Shown: positions 36,301-45,547, numbered from the stretch's first letter. The stretch is 64,000 nucleotides of DNA from Armatimonadota bacterium (GCA_023511795.1 JAIMAU010000003.1:248001-312000); one strand, 5' to 3'. Notes: generated by a model not told the origin, from the letters alone. Program-made: numbers and translations.

Positions 36301-37052
36301 TCAACCTGCTGTCGGTCGAAGCTGAATGAGCCACCGACTCCAGTGGTAGTTTCTAATACCACGCCAGGTTTATCAGCCGAGGTAAGCTTGACATTAACGC
36401 CCTCAATGCCATCATAGCTCAAACTCAGTATTTTGCCGGTCAACTCGGTCTGAGTGCCGAAAATAGACCCAAAGCGAATAGATGGACCTGGTGGTGGAGA
36501 CGAAGCCCAAAGTTCAATTATCGAAACTGTGGCGTTAACCTCGCCGTGAATTCTCCACTCCAGTGTTACCTTACCATCACTTGTAGCTTCTGGGGGTATT
36601 TTGCATATAAGACGGACTGCCTTCGCCTTTGGAAGCGCATATGGACCATGGAGCTCGACGCCATCCGCCCACATGCTTTGCACTCGGTTGTATACGTGGT
36701 CATTCGCATAAGTTACGGCAACAATGTAGTCCAGCTTTGGATCAAGATTTTCGTATACGGCGATTATCTTTTTATAGCTGAAGACCGCCGACCTAGACTT
36801 CAAATCAGCGTCCGTATCGCTAGTGTTGAAGGTCCAGAGATAGCAGTCGTCCATCCTAACATGCGGCTGCCTACCCTCGATGCCGCAATCGTCATAAGCA
36901 TAAAGGTAATAACCGCACGGCACGGCATCGAGCATATAACCCATAGAGAACACTCCTTTAGATGAGGTTAATGCCGTTAGAGCCAAGCAGGCGAAGGCTG
37001 TAGTCAAACGCAACAATTCAGGCAGGCACCTCCAGGTCAGACAGCCATTCAT
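33357..37052 (-). CDS. secreted GH2 glycosidase (beta-galactosidase-like)
   Basis: A very large 1231-residue exported enzyme. It has GH2 sugar-binding and Ig-like domains (LLDGTWRISPNPPEDKRP; AGHRIFLRFDAVHAGTDYWLNGRYLG). The TIM barrel follows with GACHHEVDPLTGRANTM near 577, NYIRTSHYPP near 613, the acid/base Glu in WSLANESHFNEF near 677, and the nucleophile Glu in PILFGEYWFP near 738. Extra beta domains lie at both ends. The ATG at 37052 overlaps the sialidase gene by 35 bases. A TTG at 37016, with GGAGG upstream, would shorten the signal region and is an alternative start. It probably removes beta-linked sugars from the substrate. Confidence 0.88.
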   Translation of the reverse strand: MNGCLTWRCLPELLRLTTAFACLALTALTSSKGVFSMGYMLDAVPCGYYLYAYDDCGIEGRQPHVRMDDCYLWTFNTSDTDADLKSRSAVFSYKKIIAVYENLDPKLDYIVAVTYANDHVYNRVQSMWADGVELHGPYALPKAKAVRLICKIPPEATSDGKVTLEWRIHGEVNATVSIIELWASSPPPGPSIRFGSIFGTQTELTGKILSLSYDGIEGVNVKLTSADKPGVVLETTTGVGGSFSFDRQQVERLEGDVRITANFEGSRIEKVLASKDLFFDPIRFRPIPVKVGGLKSNHLLLDGTWRISPNPPEDKRPLPMDSTLWGDIKVPGQWLQQGYDIPQDKPVAMALEFVIPQEWAGHRIFLRFDAVHAGTDYWLNGRYLGYSENLFTPVEWEITKFAHVGVTNRLDLRMIVATVSEALSYSSGYAFHNLGGIDRSVHLYALPAVHIRSLRLNTDLDKDYKDADLKLAFSVDGAPNHAGMVLNILLFSPQGKQIKHSLPKLDLVAGQTDFEVVAHVKNPLKWSAEKPNLYRLVLELMDGENLVERIERTVGFRKIEWHDKQLFINGKRVKLAGACHHEVDPLTGRANTMHHAEEDVRLLKAANLNYIRTSHYPPTNELLDAADRLGMYVEVEALFCWVGPRDDVECLRQILVPTSAMVDYCHAHPSVIIWSLANESHFNEFFEVSNKLIKYLDPTRPTTFNNPDPKEICDIENYHYPPMPWHEQFKDRSRPILFGEYWFPVCHEQTDVMINPGLREYFGRGHADPDSKFAREIAAEYDLPVMKPCAKPGAWSGIYHSDHIVGGAIWASHDDAFYFRDGKHCGYAWHHGFWGLIDVWRRPKPEWHLARLIFSPVWFPASCVDYTPGKEFVRVPVENRYSFTSLSGLKITWEVCGKSGIVKASIPPSSIGNIEIPIPEGTPMGESLILRVWDKNGNLVNARSIQLGEIEQKPLPRSKAGPPEWQDDGKTIVIWGRGFSLVLDRTLGDFAVNDKRHDAPITAFPSIHLTRYDFGDLAGPNSPPYAVFPEIRTRVVEEVSAKETQEGLKLTVRDRYEGFAGWTSWLVDKEGMGRIIYDYIYLGDEMNMRELGAKLILKSECDEIRWRRWSEWGNVFPQECILRPEGSARARRDSRWGEEAWNKKPAWPWSLDQTELGTADFRSVKFNIYEASLESPDRKGIKVHANADVHVRTALSKDGVWMHILSQCRLGQILLKKGDRLSGEYVVEIVK

Positions 37053-38406
37053 CGGTTATCTTTTTGCCTAGCAAGAAAAACTTGCGGTCTGGATGCCAGA
37101 GCACAAAGTTATTATTGCGTTTCGTTACACTTGGATAGACCCCGATATCGAGGCGGTTCAGCGGACCAATGCCATGCCCGTCGTTATCCATTAACTGCTT
37201 TGACTGGCTGAACCAAATCGGCTGTTCAGCATTTGGACGGTACTCACCTAGGGCGATAAACGCTGGGCGGCGGTTGAATTTCGTCTCTTCAGGCTGGTGG
37301 CCATCCACACGACCATCGTTATTGTGATGAAGGAGGATGTACCTGCCCGCTGAATATTCGTATATCGGACAACAACAGAGCGGCTGGAGTATTGGAAGGC
37401 CATGGTCGCGTCTGAGGAGTGGCCGTGGATTGCACCAATTAAGACCGTCGTCGTTGGAAATGCTGTACCAAACATAACCAGACATTGTACGCATTGTGCA
37501 AAACAACCGCTTATCGGGAAGTCGCACCAGACTCGGCTCTTGGGCAATACTTAGAAGGGGATTGCTGTAATGAGGGACTCGGAGCGCATTGTTACCCCAA
37601 GCGGAATATGTAACTTCGATATCCTTGGGCTGAGGATTTTCATCTATGTTCTCAAAGCGCATGAACTCAACCACACTTTCCCATGCAGTCCAAGAGTTGT
37701 TATGTGGAGGGGTTCGTACAGCCTTGCTGACCCAGCGGGTAAAGCCTGTAAACCACTTGCCCTTCAAATCTTTTATTGGCTTCTGCCAGACAATCCAATT
37801 GGAGGGCACTTTTGAATCAGGGTGGTCGTAGGGGCTTCGAGCCATGGGTATGGTTTGCGGCTTCGACCAAGTTTTCCCCATGTCATCGCTGTAGATGCAG
37901 TCCATTGTGCCTGTATGTTGGTGGATGACATCGTCTATGCCTTGATACTGATTATAGATTACATAAATGCGCCCTGACTTCGAGACAATGGGGAATCCCC
38001 AGCTTGCCATATATCCATCGCCGGGTTTGGTGGGACCTACCAAGCGCTTTGGTGGAGACCAAGTTGCTCCTTCATCATCAGAACGCGAGAAAACAATGCG
38101 GTGGTCCCCAGCACCTTCATAGCTACTCTGGGTCCACACAGCCATCAGCGAGCCATCCGGCCCATCAAACACCAGGAAATGTTCGTTTCCAGTATCGAAC
38201 GTTGAGCCATCAATGCTTTTAGGCTTATACACTATATAGTCGGGCTTGGTGCGCTGAATTTCTGTGTTTAGGATATCTTCCACATTACCCATTGCCGCTT
38301 CTTCGCCTCTATCTTTGCCTAACAACACACCTGGAGCCAGCTTAAGACCAGCAGCAGACATGCCAAGCTGCCTTAGAAAAAACCGCCGATTAATTTTTCT
38401 GCTCAT
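37018..38406 (-). CDS. Tat-exported sialidase/BNR-repeat protein
   Basis: A 462-residue six-bladed propeller of the sialidase superfamily. The Tat-like signal is NRRFFLRQLGMSAAG. Asp-boxes are SRSDDEGATWSPP, SDDMGKTWSKP and SNDDGLNWCNP. The fold is clear but a catalytic sialidase triad cannot be confirmed; arginine residues at expected places are only partly visible. It may cleave other glycosides. It follows the sulfatases by 41 bases and overlaps GH2, so it is in the same operon. Confidence 0.78.
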   Translation of the reverse strand: MSRKINRRFFLRQLGMSAAGLKLAPGVLLGKDRGEEAAMGNVEDILNTEIQRTKPDYIVYKPKSIDGSTFDTGNEHFLVFDGPDGSLMAVWTQSSYEGAGDHRIVFSRSDDEGATWSPPKRLVGPTKPGDGYMASWGFPIVSKSGRIYVIYNQYQGIDDVIHQHTGTMDCIYSDDMGKTWSKPQTIPMARSPYDHPDSKVPSNWIVWQKPIKDLKGKWFTGFTRWVSKAVRTPPHNNSWTAWESVVEFMRFENIDENPQPKDIEVTYSAWGNNALRVPHYSNPLLSIAQEPSLVRLPDKRLFCTMRTMSGYVWYSISNDDGLNWCNPRPLLRRDHGLPILQPLCCCPIYEYSAGRYILLHHNNDGRVDGHQPEETKFNRRPAFIALGEYRPNAEQPIWFSQSKQLMDNDGHGIGPLNRLDIGVYPSVTKRNNNFVLWHPDRKFFLLGKKITDEWLSDLEVPA

Positions 38407-38447
38407 TTTATAATTGGCGCACTGAACAATCCTGACAAATGAAAAGG

Positions 38448-39968
38448 TTAAATGCCTTTTCCAGCTCGGCTTTTCAGCATTGTCTTGCTTTTCTCAGCAA
38501 TTTCCCGCTCGATTTTCTCTGTGTCAAATGGGTCGCCTGCCTCCTTGAGGAGCCGCTTGAGTCTGCTCTCCATCTCAGTTTGGAGCTTCTTATATGCCGG
38601 GTCGTTTACCAAATTCCTCATTTGGTAGGGGTCATTCTTGTTATCATAAAGTATCCATGGTCCGCCGTCCGCAAGGCGAACGTATGTATGGGTCTTTGTG
38701 CGCACTCCTCGCCACTCAGTGGCCGCGTTTATAATCCAGGGATTGCCACCGGGGAGCATCTTCATAATAAGCAGCGCATCGCGTTGGTCAGAGCGCTTGC
38801 CGAGTGCCGCATCTGCAAGGCTAATTCCCTGAACGCCTTTTGGAATAGGCAGACCTGCCAAACTAAGAAGCGTCGGCATGATATCCATTGGCGACAAAAG
38901 CGCATCAGTAGTTATGCCCTTAGGAACGCGCCTTGGGTAGCGAAGTATGAATGGGATATTTATGGATTCTTCGAACGGCTCCTGCTTATGCGACATCCGA
39001 TGTGAACCAAGCATATCGCCATGGTCAGAGCTGAATACAAGAATTGTATCTTCTGCAATGCCTTCTTCATCTAGAGCCTTCATGATACGACCAATGCAGA
39101 CATCCAAGCCATGGGTAGCGGCATAATATCCCTGCATATTCCGCCGTATACCGTCGTCGGAGTCTATTATCCTCCGCCATTTTGCCCGCTTCATCGCGGC
39201 TTCGGAGTTGCTAGCTGGAATAGGATGCCTCTCAAGTTCGATTCGCACAAGCTCTTTTTCAGCGGTGTTAGGGCGCAACTCCATCTTTTCCGGCGGAAAC
39301 ATTGCCATGTATTCGTCAGGAGCGATGTATGGGTCATGCGGTGGGTTCCAAGATAAAAATAAACAGAAGGGTCTATCCTTGTTAGCTTTAATATAGCTGA
39401 TTGCCTTGTCGGTTTGGACGTTAGGCCGCCATATTTGCTTGCCATCGGGTCCTTCCGAGAGTATCGGTCCCTTCACCGGCTCCCAGTAGTCGAACCCAAG
39501 CCTTCTATCTGGCGGCACTCCACCCTTGCCTTCAGTCTTGCCCTGAAGATGCCATTTGCCGATGTACCCTGTGGCATAGCCCTGTGATTTAAACGCAGTG
39601 CCAATATACGGAAGCCCATCCCATATTGGGAAGTCGTTGTATACAACGCCGTTCGACATAGGATACCGCCCTGTCATTAACATTGCACGGAACGGCGAAC
39701 ACACAGGCCAGGTGCTGATGGCGTTGGTAAATCGCACTCCCTCCGACGCCAGCTTGTCGAGATTTGGCGTCCTCGCCTGCTTGTCGCCATAACATCCCAC
39801 AGAACAGGCTCTGAGTTGGTCAGCAAAAATGAATATTACATTTGGCTTTCGCGCATTATTATCAGCGAATCCAGCAGGAATTCGCCCGCTTAGTGCTACA
39901 CTTGCTGCAATCGCACCAGCTCCCTTTAGAAACTCCCGCCTTGTTTGCCTAGGTTGATTTTCGGACAT
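38448..39968 (-). CDS. Tat-exported sulfatase (S1), CSPFR type
   Basis: A 506-residue type I sulfatase. Tat signal TRREFLKGAGAIAAS. Metal-site opening NVIFIFADQLRACSVGCYGD has Q in place of the second D. The formylglycine motif is CSPFRAMLMTGRYPM (cysteine near residue 89), with Phe where most have Ser or Ala. YIGKWHLQGKT and FSSDHGDMLGSH complete the site. The DQLR form occurs in some choline- and glycan-sulfatase branches, so substrate is open. AGGAGG before ATG; 23 bases after the preceding sulfatase. Confidence 0.9.
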   Translation of the reverse strand: MSENQPRQTRREFLKGAGAIAASVALSGRIPAGFADNNARKPNVIFIFADQLRACSVGCYGDKQARTPNLDKLASEGVRFTNAISTWPVCSPFRAMLMTGRYPMSNGVVYNDFPIWDGLPYIGTAFKSQGYATGYIGKWHLQGKTEGKGGVPPDRRLGFDYWEPVKGPILSEGPDGKQIWRPNVQTDKAISYIKANKDRPFCLFLSWNPPHDPYIAPDEYMAMFPPEKMELRPNTAEKELVRIELERHPIPASNSEAAMKRAKWRRIIDSDDGIRRNMQGYYAATHGLDVCIGRIMKALDEEGIAEDTILVFSSDHGDMLGSHRMSHKQEPFEESINIPFILRYPRRVPKGITTDALLSPMDIMPTLLSLAGLPIPKGVQGISLADAALGKRSDQRDALLIMKMLPGGNPWIINAATEWRGVRTKTHTYVRLADGGPWILYDNKNDPYQMRNLVNDPAYKKLQTEMESRLKRLLKEAGDPFDTEKIEREIAEKSKTMLKSRAGKGI

Positions 39969-39991
39969 GCCAAGCCTCCTAAACTTTGCTC

Positions 39992-41539
39992 TTAAGGTCT
40001 AGCCCTTTTCCAACCACCGCGAAGTTGCTTGCTCAATTTAGCCACAAGTTCCTTATTCTCTGGCAAGCCAGCAATGTTTACGTTGCCCAATGGATCTTTT
40101 TCATAGTCATAAAGCTCAACTGCAACAACATCGCCACCATCCATTTTAATCCATTCGGTGTAGCGATAGCGGTCTGTGCGCATGGAATAACCCATCACAT
40201 TCCCCGGACGTGGATACTGGCTGAATGCAGCCTTCTTCCATTTGCGCTTGGGATCATTCATCACTGGCACAGCGCTAGTGCCCTCAAGGTTATCGGGTAT
40301 GGGCAGTCCTGCAAGCTCGCAGAGGGTCGGATAAATGTCGACAAATTCCACTAGAGCGTCTGTCTTTGCACCCTTGTTCTTTTGTCCGGGGGCGCTTATG
40401 ATGAGAGGCGAGCGAGTTGCAACCTCGAAGTTTGTATGTTTGCACCACAAGCTGTGGTCGCCCAGGTGCCACCCGTGGTCGCCCCAAAGCACAACGATTG
40501 TCTTATCCTTAAGGCCAAGCTTTTCCAACTCATTAAGCACCCGCCCAATCTGAGCATCAGTGTAACTTGCGGCTGCATAATAAGCATAGCGAAGCTCTAG
40601 CGCCTTTTCATCGGATATGGGTCCAACGTCCGGGATATCCGTGTACGAACGCAGTTCACCAAAAGTAGTAAGTGCAATCTCAGGGCTGTCCTTTGGCGGG
40701 AAGGGATTTGGAGATAAGCCTATTTTGGCTTTTTCGCCTGCGTACATATCGAAATACTTTTTAGGCGCCACAAACGGTAGGTGTGGTTTATGGAAGCCGA
40801 CTGCAAGGAAAAACTTTTTATCCTTGATTTCGCATAAGGTTTCGATTGCATGGTCGGCGATCATTCCGTCAGCAAGAGCATTATCGGGACAATCGGGGTC
40901 TTCCCAAGCCGGCCCTTTTAGAATGGATGCCCTGCGGATAATTTTGAGAGGCAATCCAGTTTGGGGGTCTTTTTCTACTACCTCGTCCTTGAGCTTTCTT
41001 CCTTGTGCTTCTAGCTTCTCTCTAAGTTCTTTCTGCTGAGCCAAGCTCTCGGGCTTCAAGTAAGTTGGTGCCTTTGCCGCCCAATGTGGTACACTCCAGG
41101 ACTGGGGATCATCAAGGCCAGGATGGTATATCTTTCCCATCGCCTGGGTGTGGTAGCCATGCTTCTTAAAGTACTCTGGCAACGTTACAACGTTCGGAAT
41201 GAATTTTCGGAAATGATCCTCAAGGTTGTAGACCTTGGTACTGTCAGGACGAAGACCCGTGAGGAGCGAGGTCCGCGACGGACTGCATACCGCTTGCTGG
41301 CAGTAAGCACGGGTGAAGACGGTGCCCCGAGCTGCGAGGGCGTCAATATTCGGCGTCTTGATGACTGGTGCACCATAGCATCCCAAAGTAGGCCTAAGAT
41401 CGTCAACGGCTATGAAAAGGACATTATATTTGCCTTCTTCCTTTCCAAATGCAAGCTCTGGCGAAATGGCAGAAAGCCCGGCAAAAGCACCAGCCATTAA
41501 TGTCGCTTTTAAGAAATCTCTTCGCGTGTATTGCTTCAT
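39992..41539 (-). CDS. Tat-exported sulfatase, iduronate-2-sulfatase-like
   Basis: A 515-residue type I sulfatase with Tat signal YTRRDFLKATLMAGAFAG. Sequence NVLFIAVDDLRPTLGCYGA, then AVCSPSRTSLLTGLRPDSTKVYNLEDHFR (cysteine near residue 84), is characteristic of the iduronate-2-sulfatase-like branch, as is MGKIYHPGLDDPQSW. LWGDHGWHLGDHSLWCKHTNFE provides further metal and substrate residues. Similar bacterial enzymes act on uronic-acid or galactose 2-sulfates. Second from last of four sulfatases in the operon. Confidence 0.9.
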   Translation of the reverse strand: MKQYTRRDFLKATLMAGAFAGLSAISPELAFGKEEGKYNVLFIAVDDLRPTLGCYGAPVIKTPNIDALAARGTVFTRAYCQQAVCSPSRTSLLTGLRPDSTKVYNLEDHFRKFIPNVVTLPEYFKKHGYHTQAMGKIYHPGLDDPQSWSVPHWAAKAPTYLKPESLAQQKELREKLEAQGRKLKDEVVEKDPQTGLPLKIIRRASILKGPAWEDPDCPDNALADGMIADHAIETLCEIKDKKFFLAVGFHKPHLPFVAPKKYFDMYAGEKAKIGLSPNPFPPKDSPEIALTTFGELRSYTDIPDVGPISDEKALELRYAYYAAASYTDAQIGRVLNELEKLGLKDKTIVVLWGDHGWHLGDHSLWCKHTNFEVATRSPLIISAPGQKNKGAKTDALVEFVDIYPTLCELAGLPIPDNLEGTSAVPVMNDPKRKWKKAAFSQYPRPGNVMGYSMRTDRYRYTEWIKMDGGDVVAVELYDYEKDPLGNVNIAGLPENKELVAKLSKQLRGGWKRARP

Positions 41540-41566
41540 ATCGCTCGACTCCCTTTCTTTTGATTA

Positions 41567-43057
41567 TCACTTGTTTTGCTTAGGTTTGGGGTAAACCCAC
41601 TCTCCTTGTCTGCCGAAATAAGGATAGCTATCCCAGCGGTCATCGTTTGGATTAGTCGCACGTGGGTCCCTTGTTTTTGTCATCCAGGTCTGCAGTCTCC
41701 GCGCTAATTTCTCCTTGATGCCGGCATATTCAGGGTCGTCTGCCACGTTGTGGACGGTCCACGGGTCACGCTTTAGGTCATAGAGTTCCTCGGCTGGCCG
41801 CTTTGCGGTTGAAAGCTCGAAGTATGGCTTAATTTTGGGGTCATCCCGCCGGCTCAAGATGAGCTTTTTAGATGGGCTTGTGTCTATATCACCAAAATCG
41901 CCAACTGCCACCCACATTTTTGGGTCGCCTGCAGGCCACCGCTCTGGGTGGAAGTTGCGAATATAAAGGAAATCCTTAGTGCGTATTGCTCTGCAAGGAT
42001 ATCCCAAGTTGCCTTCACGGCAATTTACATGACGCTCCTTTTCCACGAAAACGGCGTCGCGCCGTGCTGGTTCATCTTCGGTCAACAAATCAATCAGGCT
42101 GCGTCCAGTCATGTCAGGAAGCGGCTTCAGGCCAGCCGCCTCCAAGAACGTCGGTGCGAAGTCCGTATGGCTTACGACCTCATCCACTTTTCGGCCGCCC
42201 TTCACTCTTGCTGGCCAACGGATGGCGAGAGGCATATGCGCACCTGCCTCATAAAGGTTTGCCTTCGCCCTTGGGAATGGCATGCCGTTGTCGCTTGTGA
42301 TGACCACTATGGTGTTTTCGGCGCGGCCAGACAATTCAAGATTTTCGAGCACAGCGGCACATTGCTTGTCAAATTGCTCAACGTTCCAATAGTAATCAAG
42401 GATATCGCTTCTCACTTCTGGGGTGTCAGGCAAGAAAGGCGGAACTTCTACATCCTCTAGACGCATACCAGAATTAACACCACAGCCCAATTCATAATCT
42501 CTATGCGGAAAATGGCTGCCAAACCAAAAGCAAAATGGCTTGTTTCTCGGGGCTTGCTCCAAAAACTCTTTGAAGTTTTTAAACTGCGGACCTGCTGGGT
42601 TGCGCGTTCTTCCCGTGCCCTCAAGCTTCCCAGGTCCCCATCCTTTGCCGCTCAGCCCAATAAAGTAACCATCTTCCTCCAGGATATCAGGGAATGTCTT
42701 GAACCTGGCAGGCAAAATGCCGTAGAGGTTTGCACCTTCATCCAGACAGTGTATAGCCTGGCCAGTCAATATGGCTCCCCTTGACGGCGTACATGTTGGG
42801 GCGGCACAAAATGAATTTGTGAATAGTACGCCCTCTCTCGCAACTCTATCGAAGGTAGGGGTCTTCACTACTCTATCGCCAAGAATGCTGGCGTGCGGGA
42901 ATGACCAGTCGTCTGCAATCATGAAGAGGATATTCGGGCGTTCGTCGGACGCCTTTGCAGAAGAAACCACGCCAAAGGTATTGAATGCCAAACCCACTGA
43001 GGCCGCTCCCGCCGCTTTGAAAAAATCCCGCCGGGTGATTGCTCGCTTACTATTCAT
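41567..43057 (-). CDS. Tat-exported sulfatase, heparan-N-sulfatase-like
   Basis: A 496-residue type I sulfatase. Tat signal ITRRDFFKAAGAASVG. NILFMIADDWSFPHASILGD and TCTPSRGAILTGQAIHCLDEGANLYGIL (cysteine near residue 89) resemble the sulphoglucosamine sulphohydrolase branch, whose members act on N- or O-sulfated amino sugars. VVITSDNGMPFPRAKANLYEAG carries active-site residues. GGGAGGGAG before the ATG. 27 bases separate it from the next sulfatase gene. Branch assignment is from motif resemblance only. Confidence 0.88.
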   Translation of the reverse strand: MNSKRAITRRDFFKAAGAASVGLAFNTFGVVSSAKASDERPNILFMIADDWSFPHASILGDRVVKTPTFDRVAREGVLFTNSFCAAPTCTPSRGAILTGQAIHCLDEGANLYGILPARFKTFPDILEEDGYFIGLSGKGWGPGKLEGTGRTRNPAGPQFKNFKEFLEQAPRNKPFCFWFGSHFPHRDYELGCGVNSGMRLEDVEVPPFLPDTPEVRSDILDYYWNVEQFDKQCAAVLENLELSGRAENTIVVITSDNGMPFPRAKANLYEAGAHMPLAIRWPARVKGGRKVDEVVSHTDFAPTFLEAAGLKPLPDMTGRSLIDLLTEDEPARRDAVFVEKERHVNCREGNLGYPCRAIRTKDFLYIRNFHPERWPAGDPKMWVAVGDFGDIDTSPSKKLILSRRDDPKIKPYFELSTAKRPAEELYDLKRDPWTVHNVADDPEYAGIKEKLARRLQTWMTKTRDPRATNPNDDRWDSYPYFGRQGEWVYPKPKQNK

Positions 43058-43099
43058 TTCTTCTCCCTCCCTGCCATTTGAAGGCTTTAAATAAATAAC

Positions 43100-44638
43100 T
43101 TACCAAGGTGCCGTGCGCAAAGGAATTGGGTCTTGAGTAAGCACACTAGCGTCGAAACAAAGTTTAAGCATTTCCATCTTGAGAGCGGTGTGCTCAGGGC
43201 TATCCCACAGATTATCATGTTCGCCAGGATCAGCCTCCAGGTCATACAACTCGCCTATTTTTAAGCCCGCATAAGAAGTCAGCTTATGCTTGCGAGTTCG
43301 CACAGTAGTCAGCAGGGGTTTTTCCTTCAAGCTGTCATGGAAAGGCTGACCAATGTAATACTCTGCGTAGATATAATCTTTGTGCTTATGTGGGTCTGCA
43401 TCTCCGGTACAGATGCCGTAGAACGACTTGCCTTGAACGCGAACTGGAATCTCCATCCCAACGGCGTCAAGTATCGTAGGCACGATATCTACAAGTTCGA
43501 CCAGCGCATCACTCTTGAGCCCAGCTACGAAGTGTCCTGGCCAAGAAATAATAAGCGGCACCCTCAGCGAACAATCGTACATATGGGGTCCTTTGAGGTA
43601 CATACCATGGTCGCCCAAAAGCTCGCCGTGGTCGCTCATGAAGATAACTATCGTGTTTTCTCTTTGGCCGGTTTCCTCCAGCACTCTCAGCATGCGGCCG
43701 ACGTTGTCGTCTATCTGCTCAATCATTGCGTAATATGCGGCAGTTACCTCTCTCCGCTCTCTGCGAGTCATTTTGCTGAATCCCAGCAGCATTCCCCCGT
43801 ATGCGCCGTCGTGGTCTACCTGCTGGAATATTGGCTTGTTGTGGAGTTCTCCTGGCTTATATGCTGGGTCTGGAAGCTTGTCGGGGTCGTAGCGGTCAAG
43901 ATACTCTTTTGGTGGGTCGAATGGGTGGTGAGGGGCAAAGATATTTACACTCATCAGCCAAGGACCCTGACGCTTCTCGGTAATAAAATCAATCGCCCTA
44001 TCAGCACACCACTTGGTCTGGTGCAATTCTGCTGGCACTCCTGCAAAGGCGTGCTTGCCTTTTGGAGGACGATAAATGTCATTCCATTTATAGCCCTTGG
44101 ACTCAAGCCAAGCTGTGTACTGGTTGTCCTTTCCCCAGTGAGGGTGAGGGTCGTGGCTCCAATTGAATACCCTATAGCCGTCGTCAATCCGCTTTTCAAC
44201 TTGCTTATGGCAAGGAGCAAGGTGCAACTTGCCCGATAGGCCGCAGTCATAGCCTGCATCGGCTAGCATTTTGGTGATAAGCACCTCATGCGGCGGAATT
44301 GCCTGGCCATTCTGCCTGGCGCCAGTAGTGCGAGGATAGCGCCCAGTAAGAAAAGAAGCCCTACTGGGGGTGCAGACAGGATTTTGGGCGAAGGCATGCG
44401 TGAAGGCGACGCCTTCTGAAACCAATTTGTCCAAATTTGGTGTGCGTATATAAGGATTCCCAAGGACGGCAATCGTGTCGTATCGCTGTTGGTCGGTGCA
44501 AATCCAAAGTATGTTTGGTCTTTTTTTCTTCATGACTTCCTCCGAGTATGCTTCAGAACTTCCAAGCGCTAGTCCGGCAGCCATGACGCCTGCCGCCTTA
44601 ATAAAATTCCTTCTAGTCATCGCATTGTTTTGCTCCAT
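43100..44638 (-). CDS. Tat-exported sulfatase (S1), CTPSR type
   Basis: A type I sulfatase of about 512 residues. Start ATG at 44638 has GGAGAG nine bases before it, better than the ATG at 44656. Tat signal AMTRRNFIKAAGVMAAG. NILWICTDQQRYDTIAVLGN has a DQ pair at the first metal site. VCTPSRASFLTGRYPRT holds the formylglycine cysteine (near residue 88). FMSDHGELLGDHGMYLKGPHMY is the second metal loop. First of four sulfatases in a row; its loops differ enough from the others to suggest a different sulfate position. Confidence 0.9.
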   Translation of the reverse strand: MEQNNAMTRRNFIKAAGVMAAGLALGSSEAYSEEVMKKKRPNILWICTDQQRYDTIAVLGNPYIRTPNLDKLVSEGVAFTHAFAQNPVCTPSRASFLTGRYPRTTGARQNGQAIPPHEVLITKMLADAGYDCGLSGKLHLAPCHKQVEKRIDDGYRVFNWSHDPHPHWGKDNQYTAWLESKGYKWNDIYRPPKGKHAFAGVPAELHQTKWCADRAIDFITEKRQGPWLMSVNIFAPHHPFDPPKEYLDRYDPDKLPDPAYKPGELHNKPIFQQVDHDGAYGGMLLGFSKMTRRERREVTAAYYAMIEQIDDNVGRMLRVLEETGQRENTIVIFMSDHGELLGDHGMYLKGPHMYDCSLRVPLIISWPGHFVAGLKSDALVELVDIVPTILDAVGMEIPVRVQGKSFYGICTGDADPHKHKDYIYAEYYIGQPFHDSLKEKPLLTTVRTRKHKLTSYAGLKIGELYDLEADPGEHDNLWDSPEHTALKMEMLKLCFDASVLTQDPIPLRTAPW

Positions 44639-44719
44639 GGCTTGTCTCTCCGCCATTCATGCTGCTGGCAACGATTATTCGAGGCGGCCAGCTCTGAGAA
44701 ATATCCTCAATGCATTTGA

Positions 44720-45547
44720 TTACTTTCCGACTGCTTTTTCGATGTTTCTAAGATACTCGACCTCCTGCTTGAATTTCTTGTACATGAGTGGAAAATTGTC
44801 AGTATCGTAGAACGGCATCAATATCATTGGGCCTGAAAAGCCGATGTTGTGGAGCTCGGCACAAATCTGCTCCCAATTTGCTTGGCCTTCGAATGCCGGC
44901 ACAAACTCGCTTACCCAACCTTTGGTAGGAGAATCGGGTTGCCCTGAGCGTACCCTCACTGCATCCTTGGCACCCACGGCGGCGATATACTCCCCCAGCA
45001 GCTGAATTTGATAGTCCCAGCGCTCAAAACCTTCTTGGTGCAGGTTGTTGCCGGGGTCAATCATTATGCCAATATACTTAGGGTCAAGCCCTTTAACCAT
45101 GGGCCAAGCGGCAGTGGAATTGTGGGGATAGCAGTTGCCGTGAAGCTGGATAACAGCCTTTATGCCGGCATCCTCTGCGGCATGCGCAACTCCCTCGGCA
45201 AGATAGCGGGCAAGGTTGGCCAAGTCGCGCATGTGTCCCGCATCATTCTTTGCAATATAACCTAGCCTGACGGCCTCTATGCCATTATCTGCAAGAACCT
45301 TCAGAGGCGTATTATCTCTCGCCAACTCGCCCATTGGGAAGCTAGTATCCGCAAACTTTACCTCTAATCCAGCTTTCTCAGCCGCCTGCACGTATCCCGG
45401 AAGCGCCTCTGCGTATGACTCAGGCTCGAGCCAATACCCCTCACGAATTACGGCAGTCGGTCCATCGACGCCAGCCTCTGCGCAGTGAGCCATTAACTCA
45501 TCTATGGAGAGATGCTGGAAGAATTTTGCAAAAAGATAATATTTCAT
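44720..45547 (-). CDS. sugar phosphate isomerase/epimerase (xylose isomerase-like barrel)
   Basis: A 275-residue cytoplasmic TIM-barrel protein of the AP-endonuclease-2 fold. Visible segments: LSIDELMAHCAEAGVDGPTAV, VIQLHGNCYPHNSTAAWPM (metal His), YIGIMIDPGNNLHQEGFERWD (metal Asp) and ICAELHNIGFSGPMILMPF. The expected Glu/His/Asp metal ligands are partly visible. It probably interconverts a sugar or polyol released from the polysaccharide. AGGAAAC before ATG. Sits between the mutarotase-like gene and the first sulfatase. Confidence 0.82.
   Translation of the reverse strand: MKYYLFAKFFQHLSIDELMAHCAEAGVDGPTAVIREGYWLEPESYAEALPGYVQAAEKAGLEVKFADTSFPMGELARDNTPLKVLADNGIEAVRLGYIAKNDAGHMRDLANLARYLAEGVAHAAEDAGIKAVIQLHGNCYPHNSTAAWPMVKGLDPKYIGIMIDPGNNLHQEGFERWDYQIQLLGEYIAAVGAKDAVRVRSGQPDSPTKGWVSEFVPAFEGQANWEQICAELHNIGFSGPMILMPFYDTDNFPLMYKKFKQEVEYLRNIEKAVGK

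Noticed and set aside
43286-44239. 317-codon open frame on the + strand opposite the CTPSR sulfatase
   Set aside because: It lies wholly antisense to a sulfatase with intact motifs, has no ribosome site and reads as low-complexity hydrophobic sequence; it is a shadow of the codon use.
38448-44638. Recent tandem duplication of one sulfatase gene
   Set aside because: The four proteins differ strongly in length, motifs and loops; they look like distinct old subfamilies, not recent copies.
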